DNA of 64,000 bases from Rotaria socialis (Eukaryota; Rotifera; Eurotatoria; Philodinida; Philodinidae). A program made the position numbers and the translations under genes. The notes below the pieces were generated by a model, which was not told where the DNA came from, ran no database searches, and saw nothing but the letters and a program-made list of their open reading frames with translations. The DNA is taken from positions 49,416 to 113,415 of the forward strand of contig CAJNYU010002435.1 in assembly GCA_905331475.1 (NCBI GenBank). The letters are read 5' to 3'. Shown here piece after piece: positions 12,301 to 26,214 of this stretch (the first letter of the stretch is position 1; every line of letters begins with the position of its first letter).

Positions 12301-13757
12301 AAAATTGTAAAATTTTGAAATACGTTTATTTTTCTTCCTGAAGAAAATATTCGAATTTATTTTAATTTTAAAATAAGCTCAGTTATTCAACTTGTGAGAA
12401 ACGAATAAAACGAAACTAAAATTGCTTGCAATAGTCGAGGAGAGTTTTTTTCTCATAGCTCGCTTTAAGATGATGAAATTTTCTTCAAAAAGATTAACTT
12501 AGTTGAAATTAATAGAAATAAGTGAGAGAATAGAAAATTTCAAAAACTATTATGATGTTTCTTTTTGAAAACAAAAGGAATGCTCTTTCCACTACAAATA
12601 AAATCAATTCAATATACAGAATAAAAGAGCACAGAGAATTTTCTCGTGTTCTAAAAATAATGAATTATAGACAAGTAGAATAAATTTCATATTTTTTAAT
12701 AGTGCAGGTTCAAGATTAAAATCTTATATAAAAAATATCTTAAAAAAATATAAAATGATCTATTTAGATATTCAATTTTGGCGAACACGAAAATCTCTTG
12801 AAGGCTTATCTGTGCGAAGCGTTTTTTTCAATATATTCCAAAGTTTTATTGTCTTATTATATGTGTTTGATAACGAAGCAAACACAATGGTTCGTATTAG
12901 TGTGTCAGTCGGTATAATTATTGAATTATGGAAAGTACCAAAAGTCCTCAATTTTGAAGTAAGATCATTTCTAATTCTATATAGAAATTTTATCAATGTA
13001 CACTTTTTTTTAGCGTGCACCGAATGAAACATGGCTAGGTTTCATTCCAAAATATAAATATGTTTACAAACAATCCTATACAGATACATCAACATCAGAT
13101 CATGATCGAGTTTGTGATGAATTTTAATTAATAATAATTTTCTAAATAATTGTTTTATGTTTAGATGGCTTTTAAATATCTTTCATGGATGTTATTTCCA
13201 TTAGTTATTGGTTATGCATGTTATTTGTTAATGTACCATGAACAAAAAAGTTGGTATTCGTTTTGTTTAAGTACAATTTACGGCTTTTTATTAACATTCG
13301 GTATATATTCAACTAAAATAAAATAAAAAAGTATCTAGAAAATTCTAGTTTTTCTATTAAAGGCTTTATCATGATGACACCACAATTGTTTATTAATTAT
13401 AAACTTAAATCAGTGTCACATTTACCATGGCGTATGATGACATACAAAGCATTAAATACATTCATTGATGATTTGTTTGCCTTTGTTATTAAAATGCCTA
13501 CAATGTATCGAATTGGGTGTTTCCGTGATGGTAAGAACAATAAAAAGATTTTTCTTGTTAATTTTTGTCTTACTAATTTTTAATTTCATTTAGACATCAT
13601 ATTTTTTATTTATCTTTATCAACGTTATATCTATCCAGTTGATCGTAAACGTCTTAATGAGTTTGGTACATCAGGTGAACCAGATTCTGCTCTTGTAGCA
13701 ACTGGAGAACAATCACAGACAGATACATCTACAGAACAACACGCAAAAACGGATTAG
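9385..13757 (+). CDS. CLPTM1: CLPTM1, cleft lip and palate transmembrane protein 1 family
   Basis: Multipass ER membrane protein; the family includes the lipid scramblase CLPTM1L, and CLPTM1 affects GABA-A receptor trafficking. Fourteen exons: 9385-9432, 9498-9749, 9802-9945, 10003-10120, 10181-10266, 10322-10439, 11771-11873, 11927-12065, 12133-12226, 12768-12958, 13014-13109, 13165-13300, 13363-13530 and 13594-13757; 618 residues (human 669). Landmarks: YKKTKNLLTGNTE, MTINLLDDQSPWAKGSVPPP, YYPVLYLNDYWNL, DIQFWRTRKSLEGLSVRSVF, PQLFINYKLKSV and HLPWRMMTYKALNTFIDDLF, all nearly identical to the human protein. The hydrophilic N-terminus is short and Asn/Gln-rich. The 1.33-kb intron (10440-11770) and the 541-bp intron (12227-12767) are far longer than the rest; no gene is seen in them. 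Confidence 0.97.
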
Positions 13758-13965
13758 TATTTTTAAAATTAAAAAATAAATCTATATCATTCTTAACAAC
13801 AATCGAGAATTTTTATGTTTTCGTTTTTCTTATTTGTTAAAGTACAAATTGTTATTTTGTATTTCCATTCTCTTATTGTTTTCCTTTCGTATTTATAACT
13901 TAGCGAACAATTTTTTTTTTTTATTAAGAAACATATTGTAATTGTTGTTACATATTTTTCTTCAG

Positions 13966-14281
13966 ATATTATTTCACTCGAACTCGATGACGTAAGACCT
14001 CTGATTATTGATTTAATTGAACACATGGATGAAATCAAAGTCAATAAAATAGTATCATCAAAAAATATGTACAAAAATGTTTTATAATACACCGGAATTT
14101 CACGTAAATTGTGCGACAGTATTTGTTCGTAATGACATTAATACGTGCTTTACGTGAATTGAAGAGCACAAAAACACATCAAAAGATGATACGTGTACCG
14201 GATCAATACAAGTATGGTAATTTATACAAAGCAGAAATGTAGGATGATCCTAATGCTACTTGTTATACATTGACAGAATAG
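13966..14281 (+). pseudogene. Unidentified coding-like remnant
   Basis: Two stretches read like protein. The first starts after a splice-acceptor-like TTCTTCAG at 13965 and gives IISLELDDVRPLIIDLIEH and more up to a stop near 14087; a strong donor-like GTAAGA sits inside it. The second starts at ATG 14132 and gives MTLIRALRELKSTKTHQKM, RVPDQYKYGNLYKAEM, a stop, then DDPNATCYTLTE in the same frame. I do not recognise the family. It could be a decayed gene or the 3' part of a small gene. A minus-strand frame across 14092-13793 is only a shadow. Confidence 0.3.
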
Positions 14282-14569
14282 TAACATATAAGTGATTATA
14301 TAAAACTTTGAAATAAATTATATGTTAAAGTAATCAAAAAGAAAAATATGTTTATTTTAGAAAAACAAAAAGTGAACTAGATTCATATCATATTGACAAC
14401 ATCATAACATTAGTCATCGATAAAATCTTTTATCCTACGATAAATCTGTCTCTTCTTTTTATCATTTTACTTTTTTTCAATAATCAGTCTCGAACACCAT
14501 AATCATCAGAAAATCATTAATCTTATTTTTTTCAGATTCGCGTGTCTTAAACCACACAGATATAGATAA

Positions 14570-15140
<571 letters not shown>

Positions 15141-18100
15141 GAACTATCCGACAATAAAAATTCAACAATAACAAATTACAAATAAATGCAATTTTAGACC
15201 ATTTTTTGTTTTGTTTGCGTTTTGTTATTGTATCAACATTATTACGATCAATAAAGAGAAAAAATAAAAGAAACTATCCGTAAAAAATGACAAAAATATT
15301 TATATAAATTCATATATCTATATCAATGTGTATGTTGTGAATATACCTGTCCATGAATGGATGATTGATTGAGTGGCGTATTTTTCTTAATCCTTATTGT
15401 CTAACAGTGGATATTGTCAAGTGGTCAACTGATACTTGACTTCATACAGGTCACTGTCATCTGCTCGAAACTATTTTAACGTTGACATTGCTTGGGGTTG
15501 ACTATTTGAATGACTGCTTGTTGTTGAGAAAAAAAATACAGCAGTAAAAAAATATGATTGAAGTATAGAAAAGACAATAACGACAATGAAGCCGTTGAGA
15601 AAGCAGTAACATTCATTTGTTTCATTGGTAAGCACATTGGCCATGGCGTATAAAGGAAATCTATCCGTCTTCTTCTATTCATTCAACCAACAATGATCTG
15701 TCTAATCATAAAATTCATGCTCTCTTGCTCGTGTTTTCATTGTTCTAGTACCTTTTTTCTCTCTCCTCGTCCTTTTCTCTAATTAGCGTTTGATGAAAGA
15801 ATCGAAATAGATAGAATACAAAAAAAAAGAAGAAAAAGAAGAAGAAGAAGAAGAAGAGAAGAAGAAAAACCTCATACACACACCTTCCGGTCTGGTCCGT
15901 TATGTAAATGTATATATACGCCATGCAACTCGCAACGAAGGACCCTTTAATGATCCTTAAACGAACATAGAGGCTATCGGTGTTCAAGCGGTAAGTAGAA
16001 AAAAAACCTAAGCGAACGGACCACTACGAAACGTTTCCGCTTTGCTTGTATGTGATGAAACTATTGATGTCATTTCCACCCGTAAACGTCGAGTTGCTGA
16101 AAACTACAGAAAGATATAGTATTGCAACGTATACGTGTCTGCAGAATAACAACGACAAATTGTTTCATTGATTTTCATCTATGCTCTCCATCTCTTTCTC
16201 TTACAAATACATGATGAATTGTGTTGGTATGGCTGTCATTTGGTTCCTTTCTTTCCCGTTAATATTGACGATCATCGATCAATACTATTCGCATTTGCTG
16301 AATAATGAAAGACCAAATTTCAATACTTTATCAATGCCCCGTCGTTCTATTCAAAGAATAAATATTTATTAGCTCCAATAAACAAAACACCTCCATAAGT
16401 AGAAGTGATCGTTCGTCTGTTTATAGCTTTATACGTTATTCTTCTTCCTCTACTACTACCACTACTACTACTACTACTTCTTTTTTTTCCTTCTTCTCCT
16501 GCTCGTTCTTCATTTTCCTCGGTATACCTTCATTTTACATCATCGATCTGGAACAATTCATTCAATAGAAATGCAGATACAAACATTGAACTAAAAGATT
16601 CATAGATAAGGCCTAGAATTGGTAAGTAAAAAATTACTTTTCACTAATAATCTCTTATTTCTACTTTAATCATATGAAAAGAGTTAGCCGCGAAAACAAA
16701 ACAGCAGTCAAACAAAGACGAAGAAAAAAATAAAGTTAATCGCCTTTTTTCTTGCCTAATACGACAAAATTTTACATATGTATTCTGAACTGCTACTTGA
16801 ACTAATCCTCATGAAGAAAAAATACATCGATGTAGAATGAGAAACATTTTACATGTATGTTTGCTTTGTACACTCATACCCCTTCAATGGATTATGCACG
16901 AATATCATTATTAGCATATAACAACGAAAACAAAGAATAAGTATATGCTTTCGTTCATGTTCACACATTGAGGAACTCAGTTTCCTCCCTTTTTCCTTCT
17001 TATTAGGTGAACACGAGAGATATTAAGTGTTTTTCTTTGACTCTCTTGTTTGATGATGAGCAGATATAGTTAACGTATATGATCGATTGTGTAATCTCTG
17101 TATATATATATATATATATATATCTATACGTATATGTGTGTCTAAAGAGAACAGGCGCGTTCAGATTTAATGATCTCTAATCTTCATGTGTTGTGTGTAT
17201 GTGAGTAAGTGAGTGAGTGTGTATGTGTTCGTGTGAATGATCGAGTTACTGTCTGATAAACAACACTTGTTTAGTAGTATCTACGAATAGGACTTCATTT
17301 CTTTCATTTTAATTAGTTGTGGCAAACAACTAAAGGAATATGAATTAAGAAGAAACAAAAAAATTAGTCCTCTTCTTTTCATGATTGCTACGACTACTAT
17401 TATTATTATTATTGGCATGTACTAGATTAGCGGATACTATTGTTAAAAGGGATAAGTGATTCAATTATTATCGTGCTGTGAGTTTTACCTATGTTTATGT
17501 TCTTCTCCACCTACCTACCTGCCTCTCTTTTTTTTAAAGCTTATTTAATTTCAATAGCCTTATTCATTCCATTCATGTAGGCTTTTTAGACTTAATTAGT
17601 TGCGCAAGAAATAATGTCATGTATGTAGTGATGTCTATAGAGACACATTCGAGACAATGTAATATTTGACAATTAAGTCAGTAGAGAAAGAGAGACATTA
17701 ACCTTAATAGATAGATTTAACTTCTAAATAAAACATAACAAATGTTTTGGTTTAAGGTAAGCGTCGTTGAATATTTATGAAGAAGAAAAAAGCAGAATTA
17801 AATGATTGCATGAACACTAATTGCCAGTCGTTGTTACAAAAAAAAACAGATGAGAACAGAATTGTTCACTCATTCGTTTTCCTCCAGTTCATCAACTCAA
17901 GTGTATGTGCAGGTGTGTGTGTGTGTGTGTGTGTGTGTAGCAACTGCGATATTTTTAAGTTAGGCATTTGAATGCATTCATTTATGTATGAGGCGAGACA
18001 TACGTAACAAGATGGACATGGTAATAAGAGACATGTGTATAGACTGAAAACGATGACGATGACTCTTGTTACTCGATGAGAACTACCTACACATAAATAT

Positions 18101-19100
18101 GATTCTACCAGTTGTCGCTCTATCAAGAAATGTACTGACACATGACACGCTCGTTGTATACATATATGTATATAGGAGTAACGCAGTGGCATTCGTAGCA
18201 GCCGATGTTGAAACCTTTTCAATTGATGAAACCTTGCAATTGATCTCGATTCGTCGCCTCTATATATATAAACATAAATGTATATGTTGGTGACAGTAGA
18301 GTAAAATATTTTTTTTGTTAACAAACATTTTTTTTTTCTATTAAGAAAGACTTGAGAAGAACATATGAAGCTGAAAGAATGATTAAAAACTTTTGTCGAT
18401 TAGGTAAGGATAGAAGCAATTATCTTGAATTCTATTCATGTCAGCCCCGTAATAGTCGCTCAATGTCACATATTTTCATTCCACACCCATCTCATTTTGT
18501 TCTCTCTTTGTTCGTTCATTCCCATAAAAAATGGAAGAATTGAAGAGACCAAACGACAGAGAGAAAATACCATTGATTACTGGAGGTAGTGTGCACATAT
18601 GAGAATAAAATAAATATGAGAAGATGAACTGTCTTTCTTCTGTGAAATTAACCACGGGGAGTTTTGTGGCACAACAAGTTCGTTCTTGTCAATGTGCTTA
18701 TGGTACGTTTTGCAGACAAAAAATTCTCGCTCGTTTTTTTTACTCTTCGAATAAATTTTTTCTTTTTTCTTCTCTACTAAGCTACGTCCGACAAGGAATA
18801 AAATGCTAATCGGTCGATAAAACATAAGACGAAAAAATTATGCGACATTCTTATTTTTTTTTGGTCATCATCGCCATCATTTTTCTAAACGTACATAATA
18901 GCACTTGTCTTGTGCTGATACGTTATAGTAGGCAAATGGGTGGCCGGTCGTTAAAACTTTAATAATTGTTCTAAACGCTCATTCATACATTCATTCTCTT
19001 TCTTTTTTATCGTCTGTTTTTCAGATCTTTATGCTGTACAATGTACCTTCGCATCAGCTTGCATAATAACTTGCCATAAGGGTCACGTACGAATCTCTCC

Positions 19101-19131
<31 letters not shown>

Positions 19132-19182
19132 TACATATATTTATATATATAAACTCGTATTTAAATCATTTTCGTTTTGACC
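15141..19182. other. 4-kb non-coding region upstream of the DLC1-like gene, rich in simple repeats
   Basis: No gene recognised. Simple repeats: an AAG-rich purine tract (15826-15866), (TA)n at 17101-17122, (GT)n at 17911-17938, and (AT)n at 19100-19124. Two exon-like pieces have good splice sites: 18351-18399 (AAAGACTTGAG... then GTAAGG; reads KDLRRTYEAERMIKNFCRL) and one starting at 19025 after TTTTTCAG (DLYAVQCTFASACIITCHK). They join in frame with each other, but a stop at 19162-19164 separates them from the next coding exon, so they are at most alternative or 5' UTR exons. Confidence 0.45.
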
Positions 19183-21010
19183 ATGAATTCAAATTCTTTG
19201 AATAAAACGTTGCTTGGTTCAATGAAATGTACACGCTTATCGTCATCAACACTAATTAGTAATAAACATAAAACAAATTCTTTGCTAACATCTTGTTGTG
19301 GCTGTTCTCGTACACGTGAACAATCTAAATCAATAGATAAATATGGGCAATCCGAGAATGGAACAACAACACCAAAAGAAGATACAAAATGTGATGTTCA
19401 CAAAGGGTTTTTCAAACGGATTCAATATTTCAAAGGTTTGAAAATGAATTTTTATAATGATAAATATCTATATATGAAAGTCCGATTTTTTGTTTGTTTA
19501 CTGTAAATTTAGCTCAAAAAAGACAAAGTACCGCTCGTAAACAACAATTAGCAGCAGCTGCAACTATTTCAGCTACTCGATCAACATCGCCCATATCAAA
19601 TGGTCATTCCATAATTGAACCTGAAAGGCTATTGAATGACAGTGACGAACATAGTTCAAATATTATTTCATCATCGTCATGTCAACATAAAAATGAATCA
19701 TTTATTAATAATAATTATTCTCATCATCCAATGCGTAATTCACAGTCAATACCATTACTTCTTAATCGACATGATAATATAACAACACGTATTAATTCGA
19801 TTCCATATGGTATTCGCGGTTTAAATAATGGTGTTGATTCATATTCATTTACAGATATTGAAGCAGCATCATCAATAAATGACGATGAAAATGAGAGACG
19901 AAAACGTATTAAATCTATAATAAAAAAACATCAATCCGTATCAACTGATTTAGTTCGTCAAACTGATGATGATTTACAAAGTGGAACACCAAAAAGTTTA
20001 CCATCAAGAGATTTATCTTCTGTAGCAACAAATCTTTCGTCATATTCAACACAAAGTTTACTACGAAGACTTATTGATAAAGCGCAAGTATTAAATGAAT
20101 ATTATAACGATGTTTGTACGAAAACAACAGTTGAAACACCATTATCTCCTACAAGAAAGCGTTCATTATCACCATCAACAAATTCTTTATTAGGCCGTAA
20201 TGGTGTAACACCACGATCATTGCTTCATCGTGATCAATCTTGTGAATCCATAAGAAAATCACGACGAAAACGTCGTAGCCTCAATGATAATATGTCAGCT
20301 GATAGTTCAAGATTTAATTTATATGCTGATGAAGATAATGTACTAAGAGAATTAATTAGTTTCAATAATGATATTGATCTTATTTTGTCGCGTCTTGAAA
20401 TGGAAGGTGAAAATATTCAACAAACAAATAATAGTAATGATAATAAAGAACGTTGTTATTCGTCATCTACACCAATATTACTTGATGATAATGATCAAGA
20501 AAGTACTGTATCAAAGTTAGATGATTTAAAGAATCTCATTCAACAAACAAATATCTATCCAAGTGATGACTCTGGCCTTGCCGCTAGTCCACAAATCAAT
20601 GATCGGTAAGTTTTCATCGATTTATCATCTCTCGTCTTATCTATCCAACAGAATGGATGTGCTACAAATACTATGTGTCTATGTATATATGTGTGTGTTG
20701 AGCGATTGAGAGATGATTGTTGTCAAACATCCGTTTTTTTTCTCTTATATATGACATTACTTATCCTTCCGAACGAGTCGATTGAGTTTATTCGGAAGAT
20801 GAAACTAACTTTGTCTATATACATATAATCATTTGCATTCGAGGCGCGCTCAATTTCTCGAGAGAATCTGTTTTTTTTTGGTTGATCATACTAACTTATT
20901 ACTACTACTACTGTTGTTGTTGTCGTCGTCGTCGTCGTTCTAGTAGTAGCCACTTGACTCTTTCCGTATTGATGAACCGGGGAAATATGAGAGCCAAAAA
21001 GAAGAAGAAG

Positions 21011-21044
<34 letters not shown>

Positions 21045-23053
21045 AAGTCAAAGTATGTGCTATCCCATCTTTTACATTCATTGCTCGTATATAATCATCA
21101 ATGAACGGTTTTATCTAAACAAAGTAAAAAAACTGCTAAGTAAATATTTGTCTCTTAACAAATATTAAAGAAAAACAAATATAATACTTTTTATCGTCAA
21201 ACACACACACACACACACTGGCAGCAATCGCTTGTCTTAAAAACTCTCGATCATCTTTATCCATCAACAACACTATCGACGAGTGTTGTATCATCAACAG
21301 GTAAATGTTTGCATGAATCACTAGCAATCGTTTTTGAAGAAGCTACTTCAATTCATGATTATTACCTTGATAAATCCATTTAAAACATTTGTAAAATTTC
21401 GAGTTTCTTTTTCTTCTCCTCTGCATTTATCGACTGAAACAATTCATTGGTTGTTAATATACCAACGCAGTGTTGATATAAACTTTAGCAATATTAGCCT
21501 GAATGACCTTCTTATTGCGCGTAAATTAAATTAGATCTGTCACTGTATATGATAAATAGAACAAAGAACATAGATTGAAAGTCTCGTCTTTCCTATTTCA
21601 TCATATTTCAATGTATCTTAAGACAAGTCCTTTATCAAAAGATTTAATGTATATGAGAATATGTGACATGTGTTTCTATAATTGTTTGTCTTTCTCTTTC
21701 TGTCTCTCGTACTCTATAGAGCAAAATGAGTTCAATCACACATATTATTACATCTATTCAGTAAAACGTACATGAGAAAAAAAAAAGAGAGTAGAAGAAA
21801 TAGACATTCTCATTGAACTTGTTCAAATTCTTTTACATATATTGAATAATGTTAGTGCTGATGCAAAGAAGAAAAAAAGGGGGAATAAAAACGTCTACTT
21901 ATTGAATACTCTTTCTAAACACAAGTTGTATAACTATTATATGCACATTTTCTCTGCACACCAATCAGTATAATCTTCTTTCATTGTTACTGCTGTGTGC
22001 GGGTCGACAACAACGAGTTCGAAGGTAATCTGCCGCAGACGACGACGTAAACCGATACAGTCTGATAAAACTTGACGTGCGCACACACGCATGCGAATGT
22101 GTACACACATACAAATACATCTATAACGATTAGTGGATCTCTATGTTTCTCATTCGCCAACGCTGATGACGTCTTTTTCTCGGTCCGGGTATACATACGC
22201 AATTGTTGCATCATCATGATCTGTCGTCAATCGTACAGAATGATGGAACAAATTCTCTCTCTTTTTCTCATTTCTTTTGCCAACATTCATGAGCACTGAC
22301 ATCCTACGTAGTATTATAGTCGTATAACAGTATCATTATTCAGAGGTAACGAAGATTAATACTTTTTTTCTGTTATTCTCTTACAATCAATTGCGTTTTA
22401 GATTTTTCTAAAAAAATAATTCTCTATGGAAATTTCATGTACTTCATTTCATTTGTTCTCTTTTGTTGAGAAAACCTTCAAACTTCTTTTTTGCCAAAAG
22501 ACATGAAGACATACGTATCATTTTTCTCATACAAATATCTCTTAGCAATCTAAAGGTTTCTTTTCTACTCTACATATATATATATATATGTGTGCATATG
22601 ATCGAACAAGGTCAATATATGATTTTAATAGATTTTCTTTTAATTTTAAACTGAATTGAATTGAAAGCTTCTTTTTTTATTTCAATAAATTTATAATAGA
22701 AAATTGACAAGTAAAAACTATCATGAACCAGTACAGTTATAGATCAATGTTCATTTCCTTTCTCTTACACATGGTGATAAAAAAAATATGTAGAGCTATT
22801 CGTCATCGCTTCTTACCCTCTTATTCTCTGTCTCTGTCCCCCTCTCTCTCTTTCTCTTTATCCTCCCTATCCATACATAAATCAATTTCGAGCCTCGAGA
22901 CTCATACAACCGATATATACTATATACGCCCTATCGTTCGCTCACGCACACCCTATATATACACATAATCGATGTTAATCCATTCAGTGAACCTGCTGGT
23001 TTCGTTGAATATCGATATGTCGTCATGAATGTATATTATAGAAGTATTTATGA

Positions 23054-23085
<32 letters not shown>

Positions 23086-25266
23086 GTATGTATATCTATA
23101 TCTATATATTATTTTAGAGAAGAAACTGATCAAACAAATCTTCAGTTAAACGAAGTCATAACGATGCGAACCAATACCAATGAAATAAATATTCATTTAC
23201 TATTATCAAATGATATTAATCGTTTACGAGAAGCAGGTTGATGGAAAATATATATATTTATTTATTTCTTATTGTTATTTTAATTTATTAAATCTATTGT
23301 AGCCTTGTCAAAATTATTAAAATTAACTCAACAAAATTGTAATCATGATGCTATGCATAATCATGAAACTATGTAAGTGTATGCGTGGGTGTTTGTAGAG
23401 AGATGTGTCAATTATATTGATTGTAATTGATTTAATTAGAACTTTGGCTAAATTAAATAAACTTCCAAAATCAATAACATGGAAAGGCAAACGTGTTTTT
23501 GGTGTTCCTCTACGCGTGTATCAACAAACAACAGGACAAATACTTCCCGTTGCTATAACTAATGCATTACAATATGTTCGTATGAATGCAGGCAAATGTG
23601 AAGGATTATTTCGTAAGCCAGGTGTTAAATCGAAAATCGACCGTTTACGTTCACAAATTGAAACAACAAATGATTTTAGTGGCGAGTCATTAGAAACAAT
23701 TAAATTTGATGAATACCAACCATTTGTTGTTGCTGATGTTATTCGACAATATTTTCGTGAATTACCTGAATGTCTTATGCCACCATCAATTACACGATTA
23801 TTATGTGATTTACTTAAATGTAAAAATCAAAGCTATTCTTTTATTAATTCAATATCAATAAAATTATTTTCTAGGTGTATCACCAGAAGAACAGCTATTA
23901 GCAATACGTTATACATTTCTATTGTTACCAGATGAAACTCGCGATGTACTTGAAACTATTCTTCGATTTTTACTGGATGTTTCAATACGATCTGGTAATA
24001 GTCAGGTAAATAGATAAAAAAATAAAGTAGAATTTACATAATTCTCTTATTTGGTATCTTTTTGTATTAATTCTAAATAGACAACTTGCCGAAGTTTGGC
24101 ACGGATATTTGTACCATCTGTTTTTCAATCTTATCATGATATGCATACTACAACATCGAAAGTTCTTTGGTGGAAATGGAAAAAAGATAAATTAGACGCC
24201 ATACAACAAGAAAGCGAACGTCTAACACTTGAACAGTGCCTGATGACAATGATACTTAATGTTGATTTACTTTGTCGAGTAGGATCCTATCATTCTTGCT
24301 ACCATTAACGTTAATTCATCTTTCATAAATATAGGTTCCAAGTTCAATTACTGATGAACTTAAATTGCCAACGGCTAGAAAAACTAAGCGTCTTGATGAT
24401 CTTGTTCGTACTGCATGTAGTGGTGAATTTCATATGAAAAAATATATAGCAAAAGATAGTGAACAGTTTCTACAAGTAAAATAGTTTTTTTTTTCAATAG
24501 TATCTTTCTTCATTTTCGTTCTATTTCTTCTTAGCGTTTATCGAATACGAAATTTAAAAATGTTCCAACAAATCTAGATAGTGTTCATGTAGCCATACAT
24601 AAACCATCATCAGTGGATTGTGATAAAGATGAAATAAATTTACCAATGTGGAAATGCTCAATTGATATACCAAATACGAATGTTAAACAAGTCAGCCAAA
24701 GAATTTTACATGAACGATATCTATGGGATAATCATTTTGCTGAAAGTCGAACAGTGGAAAAAATTGACGATGATAAAGAAATAGTGCAATACGTACTTAA
24801 TTTCCTTGATCTTGTACCTGTTCGATCATTCTGTGAATTTCGGTAATTTTCATTTTTTTCTTGTATTGTACAAGAAGAAAAAACACTGTATTTCTCTTCT
24901 ATTTAGTTTTTCAAAAAAGATTGCATCACGCTCAATACCTGATACAAATGCAATGTTAATTAGTGCCGTATCAATTGATCATTTGCAAAATCATTTTTTA
25001 CCGGGTAGTATTGGTGTAACGAAAGATATGCATTATTATATAACGCCATCAACAACTCAACCTGGATATACGACAGTTATTCAAGTAGCATCTGTTGATT
25101 TTAGGTAAAGGTTTTTTTGTTTTTACTTTTAAATTTTTATTTACTTTTTGATTGTTTTAGTGGACGATCATCGCAATGGTATGAAAATGTTTTTGGTTGT
25201 TTATTAGCACATAATCTTATATCATTACGCGACACATTCACAAGTTCAAAAATTGTTAAAGTTTAA
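19183..25266 (+). CDS. DLC1/STARD13/STARD8-type RhoGAP-START protein
   Basis: This family inactivates RhoA/Cdc42 at focal adhesions. Eleven exons: 19183-19435, 19513-20605, 23118-23236, 23303-23372, 23440-23819, 23875-24005, 24081-24278, 24335-24475, 24535-24842, 24907-25104 and 25161-25266; 998 residues. Residues 1 to about 450 are a Ser/Asn-rich linker with basic stretches (RKSRRKRRS). RhoGAP follows (VFGVPL...), with the arginine finger in CEGLFRKPGVKSKIDRLR near residue 570 and DVIRQYFRELPECLM. The C-terminal 250 residues are a START domain (MWKCSIDIPN, ILHERYLWDNHF, YYITPSTTQPGYTTVIQVAS). The start is chosen because an in-frame stop lies at 19162 and no AG acceptor lies between it and the ATG. 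No SAM domain precedes it, unlike DLC1. Family is certain, the exact paralogue is not. Confidence 0.92.
20606..23117. repeat. 2.5-kb intron with many microsatellites
   Basis: This intron of the DLC1-like gene holds (CTA/TTG/TCG)n near 20895-20950, (GA)n at 21009-21042, (AC)n near 21200-21218, mixed CA/GTGTAC tracts near 22080-22120, (TA)n near 22570-22588, (TC)n near 22830-22860 and (GTAT)n at 23071-23092. A more GC-rich patch at 22000-22170 includes a CRE-like TGACGTC near 22166 and could be an internal promoter. No coding exon recognised. Confidence 0.6.
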
Positions 25267-25902
25267 CAGAACTAAGATGAAATATCTTCATTATCATTCC
25301 TGATAACTGAAAACTAGAAAAATAAGAAGAAAGCCTGTTTTTTCTTCTTCTTGAGAGCTTCGCTTTTTTAACGTCTGAAATCAAAAGGATTAAATTATGT
25401 ACTTCCTCTGTAAAATTAGGAGAGGAGAAAAAAAAAAGATTTTTTAATCCTTTACTATTATTTTCTCAAAATACCGTCCTTGATTTTCATTTTCGACCAT
25501 TCACACGCATTTATCTTTCTTTTTTTCTCTCGATTTATATAAAATGACCTTTTTCTCGTCCTTTTTTTTTTCATTTTAATCTTTGGTTTTCTAACAAAAT
25601 TTCTTATGTTCAATTTTTCCTTTTTTCTCTTTCTTTTTTTGCTCATTCAAGTAAAAAATAATTAAACAGTTCATGAAATATGAAATGTCTTCTTTCTTTT
25701 TTTCTCGATCAACAAATATTTTTATATTTTTAATGTCGATACGAACACCAAGAAACAAAACAAAGGACAAAATCAAAAAAAGGAAACAAGCAACTAATGT
25801 TATAATACTCTTAATTTAAAATTAAATCACACCTGTATTACATATGTGTTTCAAAAGATTATATTGGACAAACCGGAACAAAAGTTTCTCTCTTTATTAT
25901 TA
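25267..25902. other. Intergenic region, no supported gene
   Basis: Between the convergent 3' ends of the DLC1-like gene and the small minus-strand gene. It is dominated by T-rich tracts; the minus-strand Lys/Arg-rich frames here are translation of polypyrimidine sequence. Confidence 0.5.
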
Positions 25903-26214
25903 TTATACAAGTGCCTCTTTCGATTCATTGTAATGTATAATGCACCAATGTTTTTTTCTTGTACTACTATAACCACCACCAAAAGTTGTATGTTTATGAG
26001 GACTCATAACAATGGTTATTGGTTTGTAACGTAGACTCCGCCGATGATGTGCCAAGGCTGAAATTGTTTTAATACTATGTCGTAAACTACTAAAACGACG
26101 TAATGTTGCTGGTGTTTCAGGTGGTTTTAATTCATATATTTCGGTTTTTGTTAATGTACGACGATATTCATTTAAATCATAGCATGCTGAACGTTTGCCA
26201 TAACATGCACCCAT
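25903..26214 (-). CDS. Small basic protein with an MGACYGK N-terminus, family unknown
   Basis: A single-exon frame of 103 residues. I do not recognise it. It begins Met-Gly-Ala-Cys, a candidate for N-myristoylation at Gly2 with palmitoylation at Cys4, although Ser/Thr at position 6 is replaced by Gly. The rest is basic and varied, as expected of real coding sequence: EIYELKPPETPATLRRF, SSLRHSIKTISALAHHRRSL, RYKPITIVMSPHKHTTFGGG, ending YNESKEALV. No membrane segment. It lies tail to tail with the DLC1-like gene and faces about 3.3 kb of empty DNA upstream. It may be a lineage-specific membrane-anchored protein or the 5' exon of a longer gene. Confidence 0.5.
   Translation of the reverse strand: MGACYGKRSACYDLNEYRRTLTKTEIYELKPPETPATLRRFSSLRHSIKTISALAHHRRSLRYKPITIVMSPHKHTTFGGGYSSTRKKHWCIIHYNESKEALV

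Noticed and set aside
17866-18324. 152-codon minus-strand frame through the (GT)n tract
   Set aside because: Contains HTHTHTHT from the microsatellite and no domain; no splice or promoter context.
19025-19080. C1-like zinc-binding exon (DLYAVQCTFASACIITCHK)
   Set aside because: Cys/His spacing does not fit a C1 domain, the donor would be GTCACG, and an in-frame stop separates it from the next exon.
21136-23241. Several 60-80-codon frames in the 2.5-kb intron
   Set aside because: They run through CA, TC, TA and GTAT microsatellites; none joins the flanking exons in phase.
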